DNA of 11,113 nt from an uncultured Pseudomonadota bacterium (GCA_903904275.1 CAIVBX010000110.1:1-11113); one strand, 5' to 3'. Counted from the first letter of the stretch, positions 1 to 7,998 are shown. Made by a program: numbers and translations. The notes: a model not told the origin generated them from the sequence alone.

Positions 1-1
1 A

Positions 2-475
2 CTTGTTAAACTTCCTGAAATTAAAACACTAAAAGATTTAAATGGTTATCGACTTGGTGCGTTATCGGGAACGGTTACAGACACTGACGCATTTGAAAAA
101 TTAGGTATTCATATTGAAACCAGTTTTACACGCGAATCGTTATTTAAAAAATTGCATCACGGACGTTTAGATTTAGTGTTAGAAATTGATTTAGTCGGTA
201 AGCAAACAATTACCGCCTTATTTCCAGATGAATTAGACCACTTTGTGGAGACTGAATTACCGTCTTCAATTTCACCGATTGCCATCATGTTAGATAAAAA
301 TTATCCCAACGCAAAAAACATTGCCGCACGTTATCGTGAAGGATTAGCCAAAATCATAAAAAATGGGCGTTATGCTGAAATTACTCGGCGATATTACTTA
401 AAAGAACTTCCTACAAATTGGTTTAAAGAATTGAGCCGTTTTACCCGTTTTTATGACAGGGCATCGCTTTCATAA
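2..475 (+). CDS. Periplasmic solute-binding protein, family 3 type (5'-truncated)
   Basis: The frame is open from base 2 to the stop at 473-475, giving 157 residues with no start, so the gene begins before the window. The visible part reads as the C-terminal lobe of an SBP_bac_3-type protein. It has a 'DLNGYRLGALSGT' segment (the usual 'L+GK+VGV..GT' strand-turn), then 'ESLFKKLHHGRLDLVLEID' (the 'L..GR.D.v' element), and ends 'IIKNGRYAEITRRYYL'. These proteins bind small polar ligands such as amino acids in the periplasm and serve ABC importers or membrane sensors. No permease or ATPase gene follows. Its stop overlaps the start of the hybrid kinase by one base (TAATG), so the two are probably translated together and the protein may deliver a ligand to the kinase; that role is inferred. 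The ligand cannot be read from this fragment. Confidence 0.82.
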   Translation, partial: LVKLPEIKTLKDLNGYRLGALSGTVTDTDAFEKLGIHIETSFTRESLFKKLHHGRLDLVLEIDLVGKQTITALFPDELDHFVETELPSSISPIAIMLDKNYPNAKNIAARYREGLAKIIKNGRYAEITRRYYLKELPTNWFKELSRFTRFYDRASLS

Positions 476-2679
476 TGAGAAGTATTAAAACTAAAATCAT
501 TTTTTCAATTTTGTGTGTTGTGATTAGCGCATTAAGTATTTACGAAGTGAATAATTATCGAAATATACAAAAACAACTTTATGCCGATTTAAATGATGCC
601 GCTGACAGACAAATTAAACGATTAGCAGACGGATTAGTTTTTCCATTATGGGAAATTGATGAAGAATGGCAAAAAAAAATTATTACGATTGAAATGTTGC
701 TACCACAAACATTTGCCATCACCATCACTGATGAAGACTCTTCTGTAATTCGTGGCAAAATGCGAAATGCGTCATGGCAAATGATTGATGTAGATAGAAA
801 TATCGAAGGGCATTTTATTGAACGACAAAATGATATTTTTCACAATGATGAAAAAATTGGTAGCGTCCATGTTTATATCACCCCTGAGTTTGTAGAAAAA
901 CAATTACATGATGAAGTGTTAAACCATCTTTTTTCACTCGTTTATTTAAGTTTGGCGATTATTTCATCGCTGGGAATTATTTTGAATTCATTAGTTATTA
1001 CGCCATTGAGAAAAATCCTTGTTTCTATTGATGCCATTACACACGGTGATTATTCAGGTAATTTAGAGGTCACTCAATCAGATGAAATTGGTGTGTTAGC
1101 GGTTGGTGTTATTGAAATGAATCACGCCATTCAAGAACGTCAACAAACTATTTTGCAATCTAAAAATGACTATCGTTTATTAAATGAAAATCTCGAATTG
1201 CGGGTAAATGAACGCACACAAGCATTTGAAGAGAAGAATAATGCGTTGCAAGTATTGAGCGAAGAATTAGAAAAAATCAAAAATCAAGCTGAAGCGGCAA
1301 ATCGCGCAAAAACTGTTTTTTTGGCGAATATGAGTCATGAATTGCGAACACCGATGAACGCGGTATTAGGATTTTCGCAATTGATGCAAAAAGATAAATT
1401 ATTAACGATTGTCCAACGCGAAAATTTAAATATCATCAACAAAAGTGGACAGCATTTATTGGAATTGATTAACGATATTTTGGATATGGCAAAAATCGAA
1501 GCGGGACGGGTTGTGATTGAAAATACTAATTTTGACTTGGATGAATTGCTTCACAGCACAATTGAAATGATGCGGGAACGGGCTGAAATTAGAAATTTAG
1601 TGTTATTTCTTGAATCGTCTTCAGATTTTCCGCATTACATTCACGCGGATGAATTTAAATTACGTCAAATTTTATTAAACATTATCAGTAATGCGATTAA
1701 GTATTCCAAAAAAGGCAGTGTTACGATTCATTTAACAACAGAAAATTTGTCTGTATGTGATCAATGTCTTTTAGTTTTTCGTATTGAAGACACAGGACTT
1801 GGAATTGCTGAAGATGATTTACCGCTGATTTTTGACAAATTTATTCAAGTTGGCAGCGAATCAGATCAAAAGGGAACAGGATTGGGACTGCCGATTACAA
1901 AAGAATATATCGAGTTAATGGGGGGAAATATCAGCGTCACCAGTGTGTTAAATCAAGGATCGTGTTTTACCTTTACCTTGCCAGTGACGCGCATTTCATC
2001 TGTTGATGTGCCACAAGTATCTACGCATAACGAAGTAAAAGTTTTAGAATTAGCGGCAGGACAGCCCAACTACCGTGTTTTAATCGTTGAAGATCAGTTA
2101 GAAAATCGGTTGTTGTTACGCAACATATTAACGCAAGTCGGATTTGATGTTTATGAAGTGGAAAATGGTCAAGAAGCCATTGACGCATTTTTAACATTAC
2201 AACCTGATTTTATTTGGATGGATCGCAGAATGCCTGTTATGGATGGCATCGAAGCAACTCGTCAAATCCGTGCTTTACCTAATGGTGACAAAGTGAAAAT
2301 TGTTGCTGTGACAGCGTCGGTTTTTTTAGCACAACGCCAAGAATTTTTAGATGTTGGTGTTGATGACATTGTGAATAAACCTTATCGTGATTCTGATATC
2401 TTTTCTTGTATGGAAAAATATCTCGGCGTTCGTTTTATTTATGAAAATACGGAAAATTTTCTTCCTGTTGAGAAAAAAGCCGAAAATGATGATATTTTAA
2501 AAAAATTACCACTGGAACTCGTAAATAACTTGAGAGAAGCGGCAATAAGTTTAGATATTGAAAATTGCCTAAGTTTAATTGAGCAAGTAAAAAATTTTGA
2601 TGACGATTTAGCTCAACAACTTGCCACGTCTGTTAATCAACTAAATTTTAAAACATTGATTGATTTGTTAAAACATTAA
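475..2679 (+). CDS. Membrane-bound hybrid sensor histidine kinase with receiver domain
   Basis: A 734-residue sensor kinase. Visible order: membrane segment at about 7-24; extracytoplasmic sensor at about 25-150, carrying a 'FPLWEIDEEW' motif typical of one class of periplasmic sensor regions; second membrane segment at about 152-174; HAMP linker to about 227; coiled coil to about 275; HisKA with 'MSHELRTPMN' and phosphoacceptor His288; HATPase with N-box Asn406, G1 'DTGLG' at 439-443 and G2 'GTGLGL' at 467-472; and a receiver at about 534-652 with acidic pair Glu539/Asp540, phosphoacceptor Asp583, Thr613 and Lys635. All catalytic residues are present, so the kinase should autophosphorylate and pass phosphate to its own receiver. 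A helical tail at 673-734 resembles tails common in such kinases but is not a histidine phosphotransfer domain. The ATG at 475 overlaps the upstream stop, with only a weak distant ribosome-binding site, which suggests translational coupling. The output partner is not in the window. Confidence 0.93.
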   Translation: MRSIKTKIIFSILCVVISALSIYEVNNYRNIQKQLYADLNDAADRQIKRLADGLVFPLWEIDEEWQKKIITIEMLLPQTFAITITDEDSSVIRGKMRNASWQMIDVDRNIEGHFIERQNDIFHNDEKIGSVHVYITPEFVEKQLHDEVLNHLFSLVYLSLAIISSLGIILNSLVITPLRKILVSIDAITHGDYSGNLEVTQSDEIGVLAVGVIEMNHAIQERQQTILQSKNDYRLLNENLELRVNERTQAFEEKNNALQVLSEELEKIKNQAEAANRAKTVFLANMSHELRTPMNAVLGFSQLMQKDKLLTIVQRENLNIINKSGQHLLELINDILDMAKIEAGRVVIENTNFDLDELLHSTIEMMRERAEIRNLVLFLESSSDFPHYIHADEFKLRQILLNIISNAIKYSKKGSVTIHLTTENLSVCDQCLLVFRIEDTGLGIAEDDLPLIFDKFIQVGSESDQKGTGLGLPITKEYIELMGGNISVTSVLNQGSCFTFTLPVTRISSVDVPQVSTHNEVKVLELAAGQPNYRVLIVEDQLENRLLLRNILTQVGFDVYEVENGQEAIDAFLTLQPDFIWMDRRMPVMDGIEATRQIRALPNGDKVKIVAVTASVFLAQRQEFLDVGVDDIVNKPYRDSDIFSCMEKYLGVRFIYENTENFLPVEKKAENDDILKKLPLELVNNLREAAISLDIENCLSLIEQVKNFDDDLAQQLATSVNQLNFKTLIDLLKH

Positions 2680-2712
2680 AAAAGGAAGAATTTACCTTCC
2701 AAAAAATATCAA

Positions 2713-3171
2713 ATGAAAAAATTATTATTATGCTTATTTTTTTTAAGCCAAAGTGTTTATGCTGAAATTGAAATTTATCAATTTAAAACGCCTGAACTCG
2801 AATTGCGTTATCAAAACTTGACTGAAGAGTTAAGGTGTTTGGTTTGTCAAAATCAAAATATCGCAGATTCACATGCTGAACTCGCGCAAGATTTACGGCG
2901 AAAAGTCTATGAAAAATTAAATGCTGGCGAAAGCAACGCCCAAATCATTGATTATATGACTGAGCGTTATGGCGATTTTGTATTGTATCGTCCACCGTTT
3001 AACGTCAAAACATTGATTTTATGGCTCGCACCTGTGTTAACGATTTTATTAGGTTGCATCGGTTTCTGGTCCTTACTCAAACGTCACAAAGACAAAGAAC
3101 CTGAATTATCAGCTAGTGAACGTGAAAAATTAAATGCACTTTTACAAATAAAAATGAGTAATAAAAAATGA
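2713..3171 (+). CDS. ccmH: Cytochrome c-type biogenesis protein CcmH
   Basis: A 152-residue System I cytochrome c maturation protein. Residues 1-17 form a signal peptide ending 'SVYA', so this start is right even though no good Shine-Dalgarno is visible. The periplasmic domain has the diagnostic 'LRCLVCQNQ' motif with the redox pair Cys42 and Cys45. It is followed by 'IIDYMTERYGDFVLYRPPF', the family's three-helix-bundle signature. A membrane segment lies at about 101-122, and a short charged tail follows. In this family the thiol pair reduces or holds the CxxCH haem-binding motif of apocytochrome c before CcmF attaches haem. The length fits the short, unfused form found in Pseudomonas and many others, rather than the long E. 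coli CcmH that carries a CcmI-like part. It overlaps ccmI by four bases (ATGA). ccmA-G are not in the window. Confidence 0.96.
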   Translation: MKKLLLCLFFLSQSVYAEIEIYQFKTPELELRYQNLTEELRCLVCQNQNIADSHAELAQDLRRKVYEKLNAGESNAQIIDYMTERYGDFVLYRPPFNVKTLILWLAPVLTILLGCIGFWSLLKRHKDKEPELSASEREKLNALLQIKMSNKK

Positions 3172-4409
3172 TTCAATTCGGTATTTTTGTCGCATTATTC
3201 ATTGCGATTGCGTTATGTTTTTTACTGATTCCGCTTTGGATGAAACCTAAAATTGTGTCGAGTGATGATTCTGAAATTAACATTGAATTAGCGCAAAAAA
3301 AATTGCGAGTATTGGAAGTTGATTTAGAAAATGATGTCATCACTCAAGCGCAATATGAACTGTTAAAAAACGAATTGATGTTAAATTTACATCGTGATTT
3401 GAAGCAATTTAACACGCTTATTGCGGATGAAAAAAAAGGACGATGGCTTGCGATTCCATTAGGTATTTTCATCCCATTATTAGCCTTGGCAATTTATAGC
3501 ATCAAAGGCGATTTGCGTGCATTTAATGCTGATATTGCTACGCAAATCCAAATGAAGAAAAATCCCACTGCTGCTGACATTGAGGCAATGGTTGAAAAAC
3601 TCGCACAAAAAATGAAAACGAATCCCAGTGATTTCGAAGGCTGGATTATGTTGGCGCGTTCGTACAAAACAATGAAACGCTATCCTGAAGCTGTTGACGC
3701 ATGGCAAAAAGTAAGAGAATTGAAAGGTGAAGAGCCCGATGTATTGGTGCAGTTAGCGGACGTTATTGCAATGAAAAACGGCGGTTCGTTACTCGGTGAA
3801 CCTGTTGAATTAGTCGCAAAAGCATTAGATATTGATGCGAATAACGATATGGGGTTATGGCTTTATGGTTTAGCAAATGCTGAAAATGGGAAATTTAACG
3901 AAGCGATTGGTTTTTGGAAAAAATTACAGACGCATTACACGCCTGAAGACGAAGATTTTAAAGAAGTTCAAAAATTGATTGATCAAGCACATGAAGCATT
4001 AGGGCAAAAAGTTGAAGCCATACCTGAATCAAAATCTGAAACAAAAGTGGTGAATAGCGGTAAAAGTCTTCGTATTTCTGTTGTTTTAGATGACAAATTG
4101 AAAGCCACAGCAAATCCTGATGATACCGTTTTTATTTACGCGCAACCTGCACAAGGTGGCAGAATGCCGCTTGCTGTGGTGAAAAAACAGGTAAAAGATT
4201 TACCACTTGAAGTAACACTGGATGACAGCATGGCGATGATGCCAGCAATGACGATTTCATCTGTTGAAAATATACAAGTTAGCGCGAGAATTTCGCATTC
4301 AGGCAATGCAATCGCACAATCTGGCGAACCAATCGGTAAAAAACAAATTTCAACATTAGTTAAAAATGGGGTGATAGAATTAGTAATCAGTGAGTTTGTT
4401 CCACGATAA
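3168..4409 (+). CDS. ccmI: Cytochrome c biogenesis protein CcmI (TPR apocytochrome chaperone)
   Basis: A 413-residue inner-membrane protein. The first membrane segment is at about 2-24. A cytoplasmic, leucine-rich helical loop follows ('KLRVLEVDLENDVITQAQYELLKNEL' is the usual CcmI pattern). The second membrane segment is at about 93-112. A periplasmic TPR region covers about 137-280, including a 'NPSDFEGWIMLARSYKTMKRY' repeat. The C-terminal domain from about residue 297 contains 'MPLAVVKKQVKDLPL' and 'LDDSMAMMP', both characteristic of full-length CcmI. The protein captures the C-terminal helix of apocytochromes c and presents them to the CcmF/CcmH ligation complex. The start codon lies inside the end of ccmH (ATGA), so translation is probably coupled. 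Base usage matches the neighbours and nothing looks truncated. Confidence 0.95.
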   Translation: MIQFGIFVALFIAIALCFLLIPLWMKPKIVSSDDSEINIELAQKKLRVLEVDLENDVITQAQYELLKNELMLNLHRDLKQFNTLIADEKKGRWLAIPLGIFIPLLALAIYSIKGDLRAFNADIATQIQMKKNPTAADIEAMVEKLAQKMKTNPSDFEGWIMLARSYKTMKRYPEAVDAWQKVRELKGEEPDVLVQLADVIAMKNGGSLLGEPVELVAKALDIDANNDMGLWLYGLANAENGKFNEAIGFWKKLQTHYTPEDEDFKEVQKLIDQAHEALGQKVEAIPESKSETKVVNSGKSLRISVVLDDKLKATANPDDTVFIYAQPAQGGRMPLAVVKKQVKDLPLEVTLDDSMAMMPAMTISSVENIQVSARISHSGNAIAQSGEPIGKKQISTLVKNGVIELVISEFVPR

Positions 4410-4468
4410 TTAGCATGAATTTAAATGACATATTTGAATTTTGCTTTTATTTTCAAAATTATTACTTG

Positions 4469-4495
4469 TTGATAAAACATCATTGCGGCTATAAT
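4469..4495 (+). promoter_or_regulatory. Sigma-70-type promoter for tRNA-Leu (and probably tig)
   Basis: A perfect -10 box, TATAAT, sits at 4490-4495, preceded by GC. A TTGATA at 4469-4474 matches five of six -35 bases with a short 15-base spacer; the overlapping TTGTTG at 4466-4471 would give 18. Transcription would start near 4502, about 12 bases before the mature tRNA. The start region (TCTAAG) lacks the GC-rich discriminator of stringently controlled tRNA promoters. With no clear terminator after the tRNA, the transcript may continue into tig. Confidence 0.7.
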
Positions 4496-4513
4496 TCTAA
4501 GTTCATAAAATGT

Positions 4514-4598
4514 GCGAATGTGGCGAAATTGGTATACGCGCTGGATTTAGGTTCCCGTGGGTCACCCCGTGAGAGTTCGAGTCTCTCCATTCGCACCA
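4514..4598 (+). tRNA. tRNA-Leu (anticodon UAG)
   Basis: An 85-base tRNA with encoded CCA. The acceptor stem GCGAATG (4514-4520) pairs fully with CATTCGC (4588-4594), followed by A and CCA. The D stem is GCG/CGC. The anticodon loop TTTAGGT (4546-4552) has anticodon TAG at 4548-4550. There is a long class II variable arm with a GGG/CCC stem, and the T stem GAGAG/CTCTC encloses TTCGAGT. The long variable arm and the anticodon identify leucine; it would read CUA and other CUN codons. Two oddities: the second anticodon-stem pair is a T-C mismatch (4542 against 4556), where a T-A pair is normal, and the D loop reads GGTATAC where tRNA-Leu usually has GGTAGAC. Confidence 0.95.
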
Positions 4599-4651
4599 CT
4601 AATTATTCAAATCAAAAAACGATTTCAAAATCAAATCTAAGCTAAATCGGC

Positions 4652-4679
4652 TTGCAAAAAACTCTAACTTCAATCTAAC
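4652..4679 (+). promoter_or_regulatory. Weak candidate sigma-70 promoter for tig
   Basis: TTGCAA at 4652-4657 and TCTAAC at 4674-4679, spaced 16 bases, each match four of six consensus bases. The pair lies directly upstream of the tig ribosome-binding site. It is weak and could be chance; the tRNA-Leu promoter may supply tig instead. No sigma-32 -10 box (CCCCAT) is present here. Confidence 0.25.
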
Positions 4680-4690
4680 AAACATCTTGT

Positions 4691-4695
4691 GGGGA
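4691..4695 (+). promoter_or_regulatory. Ribosome-binding site deciding the tig start
   Basis: GGGGA lies five bases before the ATG at 4701. An in-frame GTG at 4689 would place this site inside the coding region and would add four residues absent from known trigger factors, so ATG 4701 is chosen. Confidence 0.75.
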
Positions 4696-4700
4696 AAATA

Positions 4701-5993
4701 ATGGAAATTTCTGTTGAACAAACATCAGAATTAGGTCGCAAAATGATCGTGACTTTGCCAGAGTCGGCGGTTCAAGAAATCATTGCACCTCGCTTTAAAA
4801 AAATTGCGAAAGAAGCCCGTATTGACGGCTTTCGACGCGGTAAAGTTCCAGCAAGCGTTGTCCAAAAAATGTATGGTGAACAAATTCGCTATGAAGCAAC
4901 ACAAGAGTTAATTCAAACAAGTTATGCTAACGCATTGAAAGAGCAAAATCTCAATCCCGCAAGTTATCCACAAATTGATTTAACTGAGGTTGTAGAAGGT
5001 TTTAGCTATGTTGCAAATTTTGAAGTTTATCCAGAAGTGTCATTAGAAGGTATAGATCAATTAGCTGTTACACAACAAACAGCAACCGTTGAAGAAAATG
5101 ATGTTGATGACATGATTACCAAATTACGCGAACAACGTAAAACCTGGGAAGTTGTCGAACGTGCTGTAGAAGAAAAAGACCGCGTGACACTCGATTTCTT
5201 AGGTAATGTTGAAGGTGAAAGTATCACCAATGATAAAGTGACAGATTACGCACTTGAATTAGGTCACAACCAAATGATTCCAGGTTTTGAAGAAAACTTA
5301 ATTGGTTTAAAAGCAGGGGACTCTAAAAATTTCACGCTTAGTTTTCCCAATGATTATCCAAATGAAAAATTAGCGAGTAAAACAGCTGATTTTGAAGTTG
5401 ACGTTAAACAAGTTGAAACAGGTGTTTTACCTGAAATTGATGAAGAATTTGTTAAAACCTACGGAACTGAAAGCGGTACAGTTGATGGATTCCGTAACGA
5501 TGTTAAAGAAAATATGGCACGCGAATTAACAAATAAATTAAAAGCAAATTTAAAAAACTCAACATTGAATGCGTTGTATGAAAAAGTCAATTTAACGGTA
5601 CCAAATGCTTTAATTGACGAAGAGGTTGAGGAACTTTTAAAACCATACAAAGAAATGGCGAAGAAAAATAAAGTTGATTTAAATGCTTTGAATTTACCTC
5701 GTGAACCGTTTGAAGCTGAAGCGAAAAAACGCATTGCGTTAGGTTTAATTGTTGGCGAAATTATTCATCAAAATGAGCTAAAAGTAGACGACGAAAAAGT
5801 GCGTACTCATGTTGAAGAAATGGCTAAAAGCTATGAAAATCCATCGCAAGTTATTGAATGGTATTATAAAGATGAAAATAGATTGAAAGATGTGCGTCAA
5901 ATGACAATGGAAGAACAGGTTACCGAATGGTTGCTTGAAAAAGCGACAATTACAACTGAAAGCGTTGATTTTAACGCTGTTATGAACGCTTAA
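4701..5993 (+). CDS. tig: Trigger factor, ribosome-associated chaperone and prolyl isomerase
   Basis: A 430-residue protein, close to the 432 of E. coli. The N-terminal ribosome-binding domain (about 1-110) carries the signature 'GFRRGKVP' at 43-50, the same residue number as in E. coli, which docks at ribosomal protein L23 by the exit tunnel. The FKBP-like prolyl isomerase domain (about 150-240) is marked by 'DRVTLDFLG' and 'MIPGFEENLIGLKAGD'. The remaining helical C-terminal part forms the substrate-holding arms and body. It shields nascent chains in the cytosol and speeds cis-trans proline isomerisation. tig comes first in the tig-clpP-clpX block, ending 20 bases before clpP. The start is set by a GGGGA site five bases upstream. 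Confidence 0.98.
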   Translation: MEISVEQTSELGRKMIVTLPESAVQEIIAPRFKKIAKEARIDGFRRGKVPASVVQKMYGEQIRYEATQELIQTSYANALKEQNLNPASYPQIDLTEVVEGFSYVANFEVYPEVSLEGIDQLAVTQQTATVEENDVDDMITKLREQRKTWEVVERAVEEKDRVTLDFLGNVEGESITNDKVTDYALELGHNQMIPGFEENLIGLKAGDSKNFTLSFPNDYPNEKLASKTADFEVDVKQVETGVLPEIDEEFVKTYGTESGTVDGFRNDVKENMARELTNKLKANLKNSTLNALYEKVNLTVPNALIDEEVEELLKPYKEMAKKNKVDLNALNLPREPFEAEAKKRIALGLIVGEIIHQNELKVDDEKVRTHVEEMAKSYENPSQVIEWYYKDENRLKDVRQMTMEEQVTEWLLEKATITTESVDFNAVMNA

Positions 5994-6013
5994 TCCAACT
6001 CGGAATTTAAAAA

Positions 6014-6667
6014 ATGTATTCACAACAACTCGCGCAAATGATGGCAACTCAAGCAGCTGGCGGTTTAGTACCAATGGTTGTTGAACAAACGGCTCGTGGT
6101 GAACGTGCTTTTGATATTTATTCACGCTTGTTAAAAGAGCGCGTAATTTTTCTGGTTGGTCAAGTTGAAGATTACATGGCAAATCTTGTCGTAGCACAGT
6201 TGTTGTTTTTAGAATCAGAAAATCCTGACAAAGACATTCATCTTTATATAAATTCACCAGGTGGTTCAGTGACAGCGGGAATGTCAATTTATGACACGAT
6301 GCAGTTCATTAAACCTGACGTCAGCACAATGTGTATTGGTCAAGCAGCGAGTATGGGCGCAGTTTTATTAACAGCTGGCGCGGAAGGAAAACGTTTTTGT
6401 TTGCCGAATTCTCGCGTCATGATTCATCAGCCATTAGGCGGTTTTTCGGGGCAAGCATCAGATTTTGATATTCATGCGCGTGAAATTTTGTTGGTGCGTG
6501 AAAAATTGAACAAAATTTTATCGCACCACACAGGTCAAACGATGAAAAAAATTCAAGCCGATACTGACCGCGATAATTTTTTAAGTGCAACCGATGCGGT
6601 AACTTACGGATTGATTGATTCAGTATTAACGGATCGAAATGCAGCATCTGCGAAAACTGACAAATAA
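6014..6667 (+). CDS. clpP: ATP-dependent Clp protease proteolytic subunit ClpP
   Basis: A 217-residue cytosolic serine peptidase, slightly longer than the 207-residue E. coli precursor. The catalytic triad is complete: Ser113 in 'GQAASMGA', His138 in 'MIHQPLGG', and Asp187 in 'DTDRDNF'. The 'INSPGGSV' oxyanion-loop motif is present. About 15 N-terminal residues probably form a propeptide removed by self-cleavage, as known for the E. coli enzyme. Fourteen subunits build a barrel that degrades chains fed by ClpX or ClpA. It starts 20 bases after tig and ends 12 bases before clpX, so the three genes are probably one transcript. The upstream ribosome-binding site (CGGA) is weak. Confidence 0.98.
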   Translation: MYSQQLAQMMATQAAGGLVPMVVEQTARGERAFDIYSRLLKERVIFLVGQVEDYMANLVVAQLLFLESENPDKDIHLYINSPGGSVTAGMSIYDTMQFIKPDVSTMCIGQAASMGAVLLTAGAEGKRFCLPNSRVMIHQPLGGFSGQASDFDIHAREILLVREKLNKILSHHTGQTMKKIQADTDRDNFLSATDAVTYGLIDSVLTDRNAASAKTDK

Positions 6668-6679
6668 ATTGGCGACAAA

Positions 6680-7969
6680 ATGAGCAGAGACAAAGAAGAA
6701 GACATGGCGATTTGTTCGTTTTGCCAAAAAACGCAGGTCGAAGTTCGCAAAATGATTGCTGGTCCATCGGTTTATATTTGCGATGAATGTGTGGCGTTGT
6801 GCGAAGACATTTTGATTGATGAATTAGGCGAAGTCACTACGATTAAAGAAGGCGATTTACCTAAACCGAAAGAAATCAAAGGTGAATTAGATGGCTATGT
6901 TATTGGTCAAGAAAAAGCTAAAAAAATCTTAGCTGTTGCGGTTTATAACCATTACAAACGCCTTCGTAACAAAAGTATTAAAGGCAAAAAAAATCATATT
7001 GAACTTTCAAAAAGTAACATTTTGTTAATCGGTCCTACAGGTTCAGGGAAAACGTTATTAGCTGAAACGCTAGCACGATTGTTAGATGTTCCGTTTGCTA
7101 TTGCTGATGCGACAACTTTAACTGAAGCGGGTTATGTCGGTGAAGATGTAGACAATATCATTCAAAAGATTTTGCAAAAATGCGATTACGATGTTGAAAA
7201 AGCAGAATCTGCCATTGTTTATATTGATGAAATCGACAAAATTTCACGTCGTTCAGAAAGCGCATCGATTACCCGTGATGTTTCGGGTGAGGGCGTGCAA
7301 CAAGCCTTGTTGAAATTGATTGAAGGCACAGTTGCCTCGGTTTCGCCACAAGGCGGACGCAAAAACCCGAATCAAGATTTTATTCACGTTAATACTAAAA
7401 ACATTTTATTTATTGTTGGCGGGGCGTTTTCTGGTTTAGATAAAGTTATTCAAGCGCGTTCTGAAAAAGGCGGAATTGGTTTTTCTGCTGAAGTTAAAAC
7501 GAAAGATGACAGTAAAAATGTCGGCGAATGGTTCGCTCAAGTTGAAGCAGATGATTTGATTCGTTACGGTTTAATTCCTGAATTGGTGGGGCGTTTGCCA
7601 GTTGTTGCAACATTGGAAGAATTAGACGAAGCGGCATTAGTTCAAATTTTGACTGAGCCTAAAAATGCGTTAGTAAAACAATATCAGCATTTGTTTGAAA
7701 TGGAAGGCACCGCATTAGAATTTAGTGATGAATCGCTTGTTACAATCGCGCAAAAAGCAATGGAACGTAAAACAGGCGCACGCGGTTTGCGAACAATTGT
7801 TGAAAATGTGTTGTTGAATACAATGTATGAAATTCCGTCTGCTGATAATGTTGCGAAAGTGATTGTCGATAAAGAAGTGATTTTAGGAAATACAGAACCT
7901 AAAATGGTTTTGAAAACCGACAAACCTGAACGCAAAGTTTCTACTAAAAAAGCCGCCACAGAAAATTAA
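6680..7969 (+). CDS. clpX: ATP-dependent Clp protease ATP-binding subunit ClpX
   Basis: A 429-residue AAA+ unfoldase (E. coli 424). The N-terminal zinc domain has Cys12, Cys15, Cys34 and Cys37. Walker A is 'GPTGSGKT' at 118-125 and Walker B 'YIDEID' at 181-186. The pore loop 'GYVG' is at 151-154. The 'IGF' loop that docks into ClpP is at 266-268. The sensor-2 arginine in 'GARGLR' is residue 368. Hexamers recognise tagged substrates such as SsrA-marked proteins through the zinc domain and adaptors, unfold them, and thread them into ClpP. The ATG at 6680 gives the usual length; a second ATG at 6704, preceded by AGAAG, would leave only three residues before the first zinc cysteine and cannot be ruled out. 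It is last in the tig-clpP-clpX block, with a terminator 29 bases after the stop. Confidence 0.98.
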   Translation: MSRDKEEDMAICSFCQKTQVEVRKMIAGPSVYICDECVALCEDILIDELGEVTTIKEGDLPKPKEIKGELDGYVIGQEKAKKILAVAVYNHYKRLRNKSIKGKKNHIELSKSNILLIGPTGSGKTLLAETLARLLDVPFAIADATTLTEAGYVGEDVDNIIQKILQKCDYDVEKAESAIVYIDEIDKISRRSESASITRDVSGEGVQQALLKLIEGTVASVSPQGGRKNPNQDFIHVNTKNILFIVGGAFSGLDKVIQARSEKGGIGFSAEVKTKDDSKNVGEWFAQVEADDLIRYGLIPELVGRLPVVATLEELDEAALVQILTEPKNALVKQYQHLFEMEGTALEFSDESLVTIAQKAMERKTGARGLRTIVENVLLNTMYEIPSADNVAKVIVDKEVILGNTEPKMVLKTDKPERKVSTKKAATEN

Positions 7970-7998
7970 GTTCATATTTTCGACGCGCTAAAAACGAC

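Noticed and set aside
4437..4460. AATTTTG/CAAAATT hairpin after ccmI as a terminator
   Set aside because: The stem is nearly all A-T and is not followed by a T-run; too weak to call.
4415..4645. Short + strand reading frame of 76 residues across the tRNA-Leu gene
   Set aside because: It runs straight through the tRNA and its promoter, and the protein resembles no family; it is incidental.
4689..4700. GTG at 4689 as an earlier start for tig
   Set aside because: It overlaps the GGGGA ribosome-binding site and would shift the conserved 'GFRRGKVP' motif away from its usual position.
5933..5957. Possible sigma-32 promoter before clpP, based on GCTTGAAA at 5933-5940
   Set aside because: No CCCCAT-like -10 box follows at 13-17 bases, so the match is only half a promoter.
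5778..6287. Minus-strand reading frame of 169 residues opposite the end of tig and the start of clpP
   Set aside because: It lies antisense to two clearly conserved genes, has no ribosome-binding site that I can see, and its composition reflects the opposite strand.
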